A stretch of DNA of 64,000 nt from IDS-8 sp040902105. Lineage in GTDB: Bacteria > Pseudomonadota > Gammaproteobacteria > Steroidobacterales > Woeseiaceae. The stretch is taken from contig JBBDXW010000015.1 in the NCBI GenBank assembly GCA_040902105.1, positions 1 through 64,000 of the forward strand. The letters run 5' to 3'. How positions within the stretch are numbered: position 1 is the first letter of the stretch; each line of letters starts with the position of its first letter. This document shows, in pieces, positions 33,052-40,952 of this stretch. A program made the position numbers and the translations under genes. Below the pieces are notes generated by a model. The model was given only the letters and a program-made list of their open reading frames with translations, was not told where the DNA came from and made no database searches.

Positions 33052-33888
33052 TCAGCTGCCGAAGAAGTAGAGAAACACCGACAGCACCGTGGCATCGCCA
33101 AACGTATCCGAATCGTCCCGCGATAACCGCAACTCGATGTCGCTGGATGCACCGAGCGGCGTCAGGAAACCGACACCGAACGAGTCGATGCTTCCCTGGT
33201 CCGCGATCCCATGCCAGTTCGTGTAGCGAAAATCGAGGCTTCGCAGGCCGAACTCGACCTCAACGCCGGCGTGCGCTTTGCGATCGAGAAGGCCGTGCGC
33301 CAGCATGAGCCGCGACAGCGAAAGGAAACGCAGGTCGCGGACGCCCGGCTCCACGGTGACGTTCTCCGAATAGTCGTACCACATGCCGCCCAGATAAGCG
33401 CTCACGCGGTCGCCCGCATGCACGCTCCCGGAAAAACCGATGCCGTCGGCGCTGAACCCCAGGGTTCTCTCCTGCCGCAGCAACGGCAACTCGACCATCA
33501 GGTCGTAATCGCGCCGCTCGAAGTCGGCGGATAAGGAAAGAAGGTCATTCCTTATATAAAGAGACGAGCGAACGTCGACGGACTGCAGCACATCGTCATC
33601 GCCCCAGTACCCCAACGCGACCCGGACGCCGACCGGATCGAACAGGTGATCGACCTGCGCATCCGCATAAACAGCGTCGAAGTTGCCTGAGAGCGAGTCG
33701 GTTCGACTCGTCGCGACACTGGCGGAAAACCAGGTGCTCTCGCCAGCCGCCAGTTCGCCGAACGCCGAGTACGCCTGACTGTCCTCGGTGTCTGCTTCGG
33801 CGCTGAGGGCAACAAGGTAGCCGTCAGCGGCCGCCGTGCCGCCCGCGAGCAACAAGAACAATGGTCCGACGTATTTTTGCCAAGCCAT
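33052..33888 (-). CDS. putative outer-membrane beta-barrel protein
   Basis: A 278-residue protein. The ATG at 33888 begins a Sec signal (cleavage near TAAADG); a GTG three codons earlier is also in frame. The mature protein alternates polar and hydrophobic residues in short strands with Y/W girdles (for example AYLGGMWYDYSENV, DIELRLSRDD) and ends in VFLYFFGS, similar to a barrel closing strand. I do not recognise a named family. It stands alone between the SGNH hydrolase and a divergent small membrane protein. Confidence 0.6.
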   Translation of the reverse strand: MAWQKYVGPLFLLLAGGTAAADGYLVALSAEADTEDSQAYSAFGELAAGESTWFSASVATSRTDSLSGNFDAVYADAQVDHLFDPVGVRVALGYWGDDDVLQSVDVRSSLYIRNDLLSLSADFERRDYDLMVELPLLRQERTLGFSADGIGFSGSVHAGDRVSAYLGGMWYDYSENVTVEPGVRDLRFLSLSRLMLAHGLLDRKAHAGVEVEFGLRSLDFRYTNWHGIADQGSIDSFGVGFLTPLGASSDIELRLSRDDSDTFGDATVLSVFLYFFGS

Positions 33889-34068
33889 GCGCGCCACCGA
33901 CTTTCACGAGTGAAGGCAAGAAAATCACCAACACCACGTTACGCGCCCAGGCCTGCCCGACAAGGTCATCCATCACATTTCGATATATGAAAGAGGCTGG
34001 CTGGCGCTTCCGCATGTCGATTCCTGATCGGGCCCTTCGACTAACAGACAAACTCGGAGGAAACATCA

Positions 34069-34359
34069 GTGCAAGTGCAAGAGACCATCACGAATGAAAC
34101 CACGAACCTGTCTGGCAGCACTGCCGCAGTGTTGATCGCGGTTATCACCGTGGCTGCTTTTGCACTTGGCGCCGACCTCGTAACGGACCTGTTCGAGGTT
34201 CGACTGCCCGCGCGGCAGCTCCTGATGGGCAGGAGCCTGCAGACGCTGACGCTGTCGTGCCGATTCTTCTGCGTGCTCGCCGGCAGCTACATGTCTGCGA
34301 GGCTCACGCCTTGCGACCCGTCGCGTGCCGTTCAGGTCTGCAAACCACATGGCCGGTAA
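34069..34359 (+). CDS. small membrane protein, possibly truncated
   Basis: A 96-residue protein starting at GTG 34069 with an excellent GGAGG 8 bases upstream. Two hydrophobic segments are present (about 18-38 and 60-77). The end (FCVLAGSYMSARLTP) looks like the middle of a longer multi-TM protein of the type that continues with further helices, after which the frame runs into unrelated sequence and stops inside the convergent gene at 34332 (28-bp overlap). It may therefore have lost its 3' half. No family assignment. Confidence 0.45.
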   Translation: MQVQETITNETTNLSGSTAAVLIAVITVAAFALGADLVTDLFEVRLPARQLLMGRSLQTLTLSCRFFCVLAGSYMSARLTPCDPSRAVQVCKPHGR

Positions 34360-34799
34360 TCAAACGGAATCACCACTTCCGTCCCGTTTTCGCCGGGCCC
34401 CGCGATCTCGGCATGCAGTGCGTCTCCGTTACGCCGATACTCGACCCGTTGCGGAAAATCGTGGTCGCGGTTTTCAAAGCGAATCCAGCGCTCGCCGCCG
34501 GCGCTCCGTTTGAACGTGGTGGGAGGGCGACCGCCGGGCTGTGCCACGTAGCTCGGGATGCCGTCAAGATCGACGATGCGCAAATATTCGAACGCGGTGG
34601 TCCGGTCCTTTGTCGTGGTTCGGCCAAGGCCTATGGCGACACCGCCGCGAGGCGGCAGCCAGAACTCCTCGACGGATTCCTCGCCCGTGTCCGCGCACCA
34701 GTGCCCGGCAAGCCAGTCGAGCGACGGATCGGGCGCCGTGGCGCAGGCCAACCCGATCAGCAGAAAGGGCGCAGCGATGCCCGGTACCTGTCGTAACAT
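34332..34799 (-). CDS. DUF6265-like lipoprotein
   Basis: A 155-residue protein. The start at 34799 has AGGAG 7 bases upstream. The N-terminus is a lipoprotein signal with lipobox-like GLAC. The mature part has LDWLAGHWCADTGEESVEEFWLPPRGG, then YLRIVDLDGIPSYVAQPGGRPPTTF, GERWIRFENRDHDFPQRVEYRR, all characteristic of the DUF6265 (lipocalin-like) group. These proteins are predicted beta-barrels binding a small hydrophobic ligand; function is unproven. The AraC gene starts 89 bp away in the opposite direction, so the two share a promoter region. Confidence 0.75.
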   Translation of the reverse strand: MLRQVPGIAAPFLLIGLACATAPDPSLDWLAGHWCADTGEESVEEFWLPPRGGVAIGLGRTTTKDRTTAFEYLRIVDLDGIPSYVAQPGGRPPTTFKRSAGGERWIRFENRDHDFPQRVEYRRNGDALHAEIAGPGENGTEVVIPFDYRPCGLQT

Positions 34800-34888
34800 T
34801 CTTCTTCTCCTGGAGATAACCCCGTCACCATGGCCGACAGTCTCGCAGATGCACCGGCAAGCGGCTTGAACAAAAACGCAAACATCGG

Positions 34889-35737
34889 ATGAGCCGAGTC
34901 CTGAACTATCGCGAGTTTGTGCCGCCCGAAGCACTGCGCCGCCACGTGCGCCGTGTATGGCACCTGGTGCTCGACGCGGGCTCGGGGCATGTCGAAACGG
35001 TCTACCCCGACGGTTGTTGCGAACTCATTGCGCATCGCAAGTCGCCGATGCACGCGCTCGGGGATCAGGCGGGCTGGCGGCAACAGGAGCGATGCGTCTT
35101 TGCGGCACAGCAACGTTCGGCGATCCGCCTCGTGGCGCGCGGCGATGTCGACTGCATCGGCGTGCGGCTGCAACCTGCGGCGTCGTCCCTGCTCTTTAAA
35201 GCATCGTTGGCCGGGCTGCGCGACCGGATCGTCGATCTGGCAGGTCTCGACGCCGACTTTGCCATGCGCTTCCTGGAAGCAGCGTCACAGGCTGCCGTCG
35301 AGACCGCTGTTGCCGATCTCTCGGAGCTGCTCGAACGTCGTCTGCTGCCCTTGCAGATCGACGATCGCATCGAGCATGCAGTCGGCCAACTGGAGGCTTG
35401 CGACGGCGCCGGGCCTGTCAAACCGATCATCGCGGCGAGTGGCATGAGCCCGCGATCCTTTCAAAGCACATTCAGGGAGCAGGTCGGGCTGAGCGCGAAG
35501 GAATTTGCGCGCATCCTTCGACTGCAGGCGACGATTCGCATGCTGGACGACGGCGCACGCTCGATGGCGCAACTCGCTGTTGAGAGTGGTTTTGCCGACC
35601 AGGCGCATGCAACACGTGAGGTCCGCCGCGTCACCGGCACGACGCCGGCCAGGTTGCGCGAAGCGTTACGGCGAGATCGCAGCATGGATTCATCGGTGCG
35701 GCTCGCGGCTGCGTTCGTCCGCGGCCGGCTCCGCTAA
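34889..35737 (+). CDS. AraC-family transcriptional regulator
   Basis: A 282-residue regulator. Residues about 1-130 form a DUF6597-type sensor domain (YREFVPPEALRRHVRRVWHL, VYPDGCCELI, IGVRLQPAA). The C-terminal 100 residues carry two helix-turn-helix units, with IIAASGMSPRSFQSTFREQVGLSAKEFARILRLQ and MAQLAVESGFADQAHATREVRRVTGTTPARLR matching the AraC pattern. It is divergent from the DUF6265 lipoprotein, which is its most likely target. The sensor domain probably responds to a small molecule. Confidence 0.9.
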   Translation: MSRVLNYREFVPPEALRRHVRRVWHLVLDAGSGHVETVYPDGCCELIAHRKSPMHALGDQAGWRQQERCVFAAQQRSAIRLVARGDVDCIGVRLQPAASSLLFKASLAGLRDRIVDLAGLDADFAMRFLEAASQAAVETAVADLSELLERRLLPLQIDDRIEHAVGQLEACDGAGPVKPIIAASGMSPRSFQSTFREQVGLSAKEFARILRLQATIRMLDDGARSMAQLAVESGFADQAHATREVRRVTGTTPARLREALRRDRSMDSSVRLAAAFVRGRLR

Positions 35738-35779
35738 CCTTCGCCCGCTTTCGCAGGCGACCGAAGCAACGCATCGACG

Positions 35780-36352
35780 TCACGAGCGGCGGGATGCGAC
35801 TTGCTCGAACAACCCCGGATAGCGGATGACCGCGCCGGAGGACGACACTTCGAGGATTCCGGAGTAGCCGGTGGTCGGCGCTTCGTATGCATACTCGTTG
35901 CGGCTGATGCGCCGGTAGCTTTGCGGAAGGCGCATGAAGCGCATCGCGGGAAACTTGAGCCAGGCGGCCGGCGCCTCTGCATGCTGACCGACCTTGAGCG
36001 ACAGGCGGCGCAGGGCAATCATGTTCGTGGCCGGCGTGAAGTTCAGGTCGACGTCGACACAACCCTTCACGCCGTCCAAAGAAACACCATCGACCTTCCA
36101 CCGACCCACGCCGGCGGAACGGACACGAATGTCGATTTCTTTCCTGCCGAGGAAGCCCGAGATCTTTGCGCTTCGCGTTCTCCACTCTCCGTCGACACTG
36201 ACCTCGTAGTTGAAATGGCACGGCCGTCCGGCCTCCCGGAAGACTGCTGCTCCGGCGAGGCGCCAGCCATCGGCAAGCCTGAAAAGGCGGCAGCTGTCGT
36301 GGCCGGGACCGTCGACTCGTCGCCAGAAAAACATGCCAGCCGTCTTCTGCAT
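35780..36352 (-). CDS. putative glycolipid-binding domain protein (PF06475-like)
   Basis: A 190-residue protein without a signal peptide. The sequence carries the family hallmarks: an opening W-R-R-V-D-G-P-G-H-D, HFNYEVSVDGEWRTRSA, GCVDVDLNFTPATNMIALRRL with the N/T-rich strand, and a closing VIRYPGLFE. The fold is a beta-rich sheet predicted to bind glycolipids, based on homology only; the biological role is not established. It stands convergent with the AraC gene (43 bp between stops). A REP follows its start on the upstream side. Confidence 0.8.
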   Translation of the reverse strand: MQKTAGMFFWRRVDGPGHDSCRLFRLADGWRLAGAAVFREAGRPCHFNYEVSVDGEWRTRSAKISGFLGRKEIDIRVRSAGVGRWKVDGVSLDGVKGCVDVDLNFTPATNMIALRRLSLKVGQHAEAPAAWLKFPAMRFMRLPQSYRRISRNEYAYEAPTTGYSGILEVSSSGAVIRYPGLFEQVASRRS

Positions 36353-36367
36353 AGAGATGAAACGTCT

Positions 36368-36394
36368 CTGTAGGAGCCCGCCATTGCGGGCGAC
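36368..36394 (+). repeat. REP element
   Basis: CTGTAGGAGCCCGCCATTGC followed by GGGCGA, same orientation as the copies at 19488, 36952 and 38563. It lies between two minus-strand genes. Confidence 0.7.
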
Positions 36395-36403
36395 CGCCGT
36401 TCC

Positions 36404-36787
36404 TCAGGTTTCTTCGGAGTTATGCAGCGTGTTCGATTCGCACGCTGCCACTTTAGCGAGCGCCGCCTCGACCGCCATTCCTTCCTCCGTCGTCAGGGCT
36501 TCCTTTGTCGCAATCCACGCGGCCATGCTCGGGAACGAATCGACATACATGAATGCGCCCAGCGCGCCTACAACCGGGGTCAGGACGTAACTCTGAATGC
36601 CGCCACCGTCCACGTTGCCGTTGACGAATTCCAGCCAATCGCGGTTTCCTGATTTTACGTCATCCAGTGAGTGTCCCTCGTTCACCGTGCACGACCAGAC
36701 TTCCACGGTGCGCGTGTCCGCATTTGCTGCAGCACACAGGACGAGGACGCCTAATGGCAGTACGATTTTTGTAAGAAGGCTTTTCAT
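36404..36787 (-). CDS. small exported protein of unknown function
   Basis: A 127-residue protein. The ATG at 36787 has GGAG 6 bases upstream and begins a Sec signal (cleavage near ANADTR). The mature sequence (TVEVWSCTVNEGHSLDDVKSGNRDWLEFVN) and an internal GGGIQSYVLTPVVGALGAFMYVDSFPS resemble a dimeric alpha-beta barrel (stress-responsive or NIPSNAP-like) layout, but this is only a fold impression. Two cysteines (in WSC and ACES) could form a disulfide. I do not recognise a named family. Flanked by REP elements on both sides. Confidence 0.6.
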   Translation of the reverse strand: MKSLLTKIVLPLGVLVLCAAANADTRTVEVWSCTVNEGHSLDDVKSGNRDWLEFVNGNVDGGGIQSYVLTPVVGALGAFMYVDSFPSMAAWIATKEALTTEEGMAVEAALAKVAACESNTLHNSEET

Positions 36788-36951
36788 AACACACTCCATT
36801 CTTGATGTTGTTAGTAACGGAGAGAATCGGTTGTGCTTTGCGCTCTGAAGTTTCTTGATCCGACTGACCGTTAGCACCGTTGTTTCGTCAGAGCAAGCGG
36901 CATTATACGCCTGTCGTCGCGTGAGTTCGGCGCCCTCATGGACCGGCGCAA

Positions 36952-36980
36952 TGCAGGAGAGCCCGCCATTGCGGGCGACC
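36952..36980 (+). repeat. REP element (variant)
   Basis: GCAGGAGAGCCCGCCATTGC followed by GGGCGACC. It lies just after the stop of the symporter gene and may serve as a transcription end for it. Confidence 0.6.
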
Positions 36981-37005
36981 CTCCACCTCGCGGTTCCTGT
37001 CAGCG

Positions 37006-38508
37006 TTATTCCCGGGTAGCGATGAATTCCTGCCAGTCGGCCGTCTCCGGACGCGGCGTCAGCAGGCTGACGATCACTAACGTGGATACGGAAATGATCA
37101 AAGCCGGAATAGCGATGTAATCCGTATCCATGGGGAACGAGACCCCGAGGATCTGCAGCGGCTCGGTGCTGTCCCTGGAAATCGAATTCAGCACCGTAAT
37201 CGTCATGACGCTGAGCATGCCGGCCGCGATCGATGCCACGCCGGCAGCACGCGTGACCCGCTTCCAGAAGAAAGCCGCCAGGAGCGGTGGCGCCAGCGAG
37301 GCGCCGATCATCGTGTAGGACACGAGCGCCATCTCGAGAATGGTTTCGAACTGGCTCATCATCAGGTACGCCAGTATGCCGAGGACGACAATGCACGCCC
37401 GCTGCATCCAGACGATCCGCGCCGCGCCGGCATCCCGGTAAAAGAAGCCCTGAAGGATGTCGCGGGTCACGTTGGTCGAGGCCACTATCAGGAAGGTATT
37501 GCCGGTGGAAAGGATGATGGCGGCGCCCGCGGCCATAAGCAGCGAACCGACGATCACCGGCAGCTGCTCGAAGCCGATGCGCAGGATGATCTCCTCGGCC
37601 ATTGCCCGGTCGACCGAACCGTCCGCCAGGAAAAAGCGGGGGTCATCGGCATAGATTGCGAAACCGACCAGCGCGATGAGCATCATCAGCGTTTCGACCA
37701 GCACGACGCCGATGAACATACCCAGCACCGCCTGTCGCGCGCTTCTTTCGTTGTCCGCCGAGCAGAACTTCTGGTACATGCTGCTTTCGCTCATCAGCAA
37801 CAGGAAGGTCGGCAGCGCAATCCCGACGACCCAGAAGACGTCGTGGCCGCCCATCACCGACAGATGACTGGGCTCCGTCTGCTGAATGGTGGTGACGACG
37901 GCATCGACGCCGCCGTGCGCCGATATGGCGAAGGGCAGGGTCACGACCATCGCCAGCAGCATGATGCTGCCGTTGAAAATGTCGATCGCCACGATGGAAA
38001 CCATGCCCGCCAGTACGGTGAAGCCGATGATGAGAGCGGCCGCGATCAGCATGCCGGTCTCCGGCGTGATCGCGCCGTCCGACAGGATGCCGATGAAGCG
38101 GCCGCCGCCTTTGAACTGATAGCCGGCGATCACCATGTACGCGACGATGATGGTGACGGTTCCCAGGATTTTCGCCAGCCGGTTGAAGCGTTTCTCCAGC
38201 AGGTCGGTCAGCGTGTACTGGGCGATGCGCCGGACCCTGGCTGCAATGAGGTAGACGACCAGGATGCCGAGCCACGCTCCGGCCGAGAACCACAGCTCCG
38301 AGACGCCGGTGCGAAACGTCAGTCCGGCCGTGCCGAACAGGCTGCCCGAGCCGATCCAGGTGCAGACCAGGGTCGCGACCAGCATGTAGACGGGCACGCG
38401 GCGGCCGGCGACCATGAAATCATCGGCCGAGTGCACCGAACGACTTTTGTAAACACTGATTCCGAGCAGAATCAACACGTAGGTCAGGACGACGGCGAGG
38501 TAGATCAT
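37006..38508 (-). CDS. sodium:solute symporter (SSS family)
   Basis: A 500-residue, about 13-TM transporter. Family signatures include the early SVHSADDFMVAGRRVP with following IGSGSLFGTAG, the VYLIAARVRR loop, and YTLTDLLEKRFNR. The residues around G-T-A-G and the later ILSTGNTFLIVASTN correspond to sodium-site segments of the SSS fold. Substrates in the family include proline, pantothenate, sugars and amino acids; the sequence does not single one out. It is monocistronic, flanked by REP elements, and divergent from the acyl-CoA synthetase at 38730. Confidence 0.9.
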   Translation of the reverse strand: MIYLAVVLTYVLILLGISVYKSRSVHSADDFMVAGRRVPVYMLVATLVCTWIGSGSLFGTAGLTFRTGVSELWFSAGAWLGILVVYLIAARVRRIAQYTLTDLLEKRFNRLAKILGTVTIIVAYMVIAGYQFKGGGRFIGILSDGAITPETGMLIAAALIIGFTVLAGMVSIVAIDIFNGSIMLLAMVVTLPFAISAHGGVDAVVTTIQQTEPSHLSVMGGHDVFWVVGIALPTFLLLMSESSMYQKFCSADNERSARQAVLGMFIGVVLVETLMMLIALVGFAIYADDPRFFLADGSVDRAMAEEIILRIGFEQLPVIVGSLLMAAGAAIILSTGNTFLIVASTNVTRDILQGFFYRDAGAARIVWMQRACIVVLGILAYLMMSQFETILEMALVSYTMIGASLAPPLLAAFFWKRVTRAAGVASIAAGMLSVMTITVLNSISRDSTEPLQILGVSFPMDTDYIAIPALIISVSTLVIVSLLTPRPETADWQEFIATRE

Positions 38509-38562
38509 GCAATGGCTCTTCTTGTTGAGATAGTGACCTTGCCCCGATTATAGATCGATCAC

Positions 38563-38590
38563 GCTGCAGGAGCCGGCCATTGCGGGCGAC
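38563..38590 (+). repeat. REP element (variant)
   Basis: GCTGCAGGAGCCGGCCATTG followed by CGGGCGAC. It is in the region between the divergent symporter and acyl-CoA synthetase genes, unusual for a REP that would act as terminator. Confidence 0.6.
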
Positions 38591-38729
38591 ACCCTGGTCG
38601 ATTCATGGATGTCGGCGCACGAGTCTGCGATCCGGCATCGTGAGAAGATACTGCCGTACGCACCCACGCAGGGTCGATTGTTACCGGCCGCTTGCCGGCT
38701 GACCGGCTGACCGGCAGAGGAGCAACAGG

Positions 38730-40421
38730 ATGCAGACCGCCATGAGCTACGTATCCGGCACCAGCACGGTTCCGCTCCTGTACAAGACTGTGGGCAGGCT
38801 CCTCGACGAGGCCGCGGCCCAATGGGGCCAGCGCGATGCGCTGGTCTGCCTGCACCAGAACCTGCGCTGGTCCTACGCGGAGCTGGATACCGCCGCGAAT
38901 CGACTCGCCGCCGCTCTCATCAGCCTGGATCTTGCGCCGGGCGACCGCGTCGGCATCTGGTCGCCCAACCGCGCGGAGTGGGTCGTGGTGCAGTTCGCGA
39001 CCGCGAAGGCGGGATTGATCCTGGTCAACCTGAATCCGGCATATCGCGCTTCCGAACTCAAATTCGCAATGCGCAAAGCAGGCTGCAAGGCGATCTTCAT
39101 GGCGCGCTCGTTCAAATCGAGCGATTACCTGGACCTGCTGCTGCAGGTAGCGCCGGAGCTGGCGGCGTGCGGTCCGGGAGAATTACATGCGGACGAGCTG
39201 CCCAGCTTGCGAACGGTAATCCTTTTCGATGACGGCCCCGGGTACGGCACATACGACTACGGAGCGCTGCTGACCCGGGCAGGTGAAAAACACATGCGCC
39301 GTGTCGAGGAATTGCGGGATGTCCTGCAGCCCGACGACGTCATCAACATCCAGTTCACCAGTGGCACCACGGGCCTGCCGAAGGGCGCCGCGCTGACGCA
39401 TCACCAGATCGTGAACAACGGGTTCTTTGTCGCCCGGCGCATGCAGTTTGCGCCGGACGACCGCCTCTGCATCCCCGTACCGCTGTATCACTGTTTCGGC
39501 ATGGTGATGGGCGTCCTCGGCTGCGTCACGCACGGCGCTGCGATGGTCTTTCCGGCAGCGGGTTTCGACCCGGAGCTCACGCTGGTCGCAGTGGCCGCCG
39601 AGCGCTGCACCGCGCTTTACGGTGTGCCGACGATGTTCATCGGCGAGCTGAACCACCCGTCGTTCCCCGCGCACGATCTTTCCAGCCTGCGCACCGGCAT
39701 CATGGCCGGGGCATCCTGCCCCATCGAAGTGATGACGCGCGTTGTCAGCGAAATGCATATGAAGGAAGTAACGATCGCTTACGGCATGACCGAAACCAGC
39801 CCGGTCAGCTTCCAGAGTTCGACCGACGACTCCGTCGAGCGCCGGGTGAGCACGGTAGGAACGATTCATCCGCACCTGGAAGTGAAGATCGTCGACAACG
39901 ACGGGCGGATCGTCCCGAGAGGCTGTGAAGGCGAGCTGTTGACACGTGGATACTCGGTAATGCAGGGATACTGGGAAGACGGGGAGGCGACACGACATGT
40001 CATCGACGATGCACGCTGGATGCACACCGGCGATCTTGCCGTCCTCGATGACCAGGGCTATTGCCGGATTGTCGGCAGATTGAAGGACATTATCATTCGC
40101 GGTGGAGAAAACATCTCTCCGCGCGAAGTCGAAGAATGCATATATCAGCATCCGGCAGTGCGGGACGTCTCGGTGTTCGGCGTCCCGGACGTGCAGTACG
40201 GCGAGGAGGTATGCGCCTGGATAAGGCTGAAACCCGGCAACGCACCTTCCGTCGGGGAGCTTCAGGATTTCTGCCGTGGGCAGATAGCCCATTTCAAGGT
40301 GCCGCGGTATCTCCGGTTCGTTGATGATTTTCCGATGACCGTCACGGGAAAAATCCAGAAATTCGTGATGCGTGAGCAAATGGCAGGTGAACTTGCGCAG
40401 ACGCGAGTTTTGCTCCCTTGA
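38730..40421 (+). CDS. acyl-CoA synthetase (AMP-binding)
   Basis: A 563-residue adenylate-forming enzyme. The P-loop-like motif TSGTTGLPKGA, the A5 motif YGMTETSP, the A7/A8 stretch HTGDLAVLDDQGYCRIVGRLKDIIIRGGENISPREVEE, and a C-terminal Lys in VTGKIQKF (A10) are all present, so it should be active. Best fit is the medium-chain fatty acyl-CoA ligase group (FadK/AcsA-like). GAGGAG lies upstream of the ATG at 38730. It probably supplies acyl-CoA for beta-oxidation. It is followed by a small unrelated gene on the same strand. Confidence 0.92.
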   Translation: MQTAMSYVSGTSTVPLLYKTVGRLLDEAAAQWGQRDALVCLHQNLRWSYAELDTAANRLAAALISLDLAPGDRVGIWSPNRAEWVVVQFATAKAGLILVNLNPAYRASELKFAMRKAGCKAIFMARSFKSSDYLDLLLQVAPELAACGPGELHADELPSLRTVILFDDGPGYGTYDYGALLTRAGEKHMRRVEELRDVLQPDDVINIQFTSGTTGLPKGAALTHHQIVNNGFFVARRMQFAPDDRLCIPVPLYHCFGMVMGVLGCVTHGAAMVFPAAGFDPELTLVAVAAERCTALYGVPTMFIGELNHPSFPAHDLSSLRTGIMAGASCPIEVMTRVVSEMHMKEVTIAYGMTETSPVSFQSSTDDSVERRVSTVGTIHPHLEVKIVDNDGRIVPRGCEGELLTRGYSVMQGYWEDGEATRHVIDDARWMHTGDLAVLDDQGYCRIVGRLKDIIIRGGENISPREVEECIYQHPAVRDVSVFGVPDVQYGEEVCAWIRLKPGNAPSVGELQDFCRGQIAHFKVPRYLRFVDDFPMTVTGKIQKFVMREQMAGELAQTRVLLP

Positions 40422-40485
40422 TGGCCTGAAGCTTCGATTACTCTCCAGCGCCGGTATCCCTGATGCACATTGAGCCGCTCGCACC

Positions 40486-40941
40486 GTGAAAATATGGGTG
40501 GATGCCGATGCCTGTCCCGGCGTGATCAAGGACATTCTGTTCAGAGCGGCGAATCGTACCGGCACGTTGTTGACGCTCGTTGCCAATCAACCGATACAGG
40601 TTCCTGCATCGAGGTTTATCCGGACCATTGAGGTCGGCTCCGGCTTCGACGTTGCGGACAACGAGATTGTCAAACGGCTCGAGGCGGGTGATCTCGTGAT
40701 CACGGCGGATATTCCGCTGGCAGCAGAAGTCATCGAGAAAGGCGGGCATGCGCTCAATCCTCGCGGAGAGCTTTATACGGAGGAAAACATCCGGGTGCGG
40801 CTGAACATGCGGGATTTCATGGATACGCTGCGAGCGAGCGGGGTGAATACGGGCGGGCCGGCGGCGATCAGTCAGAGGGATCGACAGGAGTTCGGGAATA
40901 GCCTGGACCGGTTTCTCGCTCGCGGGACAGGTTCCGGGTAA
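40486..40941 (+). CDS. yaiI: YaiI/YqxD-family protein (DUF188)
   Basis: A 151-residue protein. The conserved opening MKIWVDADACPGVIKDIL (GTG start at 40486), the middle VITADIPLAAEVIEKGGHALNPRGELYT, and the later RDFMDTLR are diagnostic for the family. The fold is PIN-like with clustered acidic residues (D-A-D at 6-8, D in TAD), so a nuclease role has been proposed for the family but not shown. No signal. It stands convergent to the TPR protein at 40953 (11 bp between stops). Confidence 0.9.
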   Translation: MKIWVDADACPGVIKDILFRAANRTGTLLTLVANQPIQVPASRFIRTIEVGSGFDVADNEIVKRLEAGDLVITADIPLAAEVIEKGGHALNPRGELYTEENIRVRLNMRDFMDTLRASGVNTGGPAAISQRDRQEFGNSLDRFLARGTGSG

Positions 40942-40952
40942 GCAAGCAGCTG

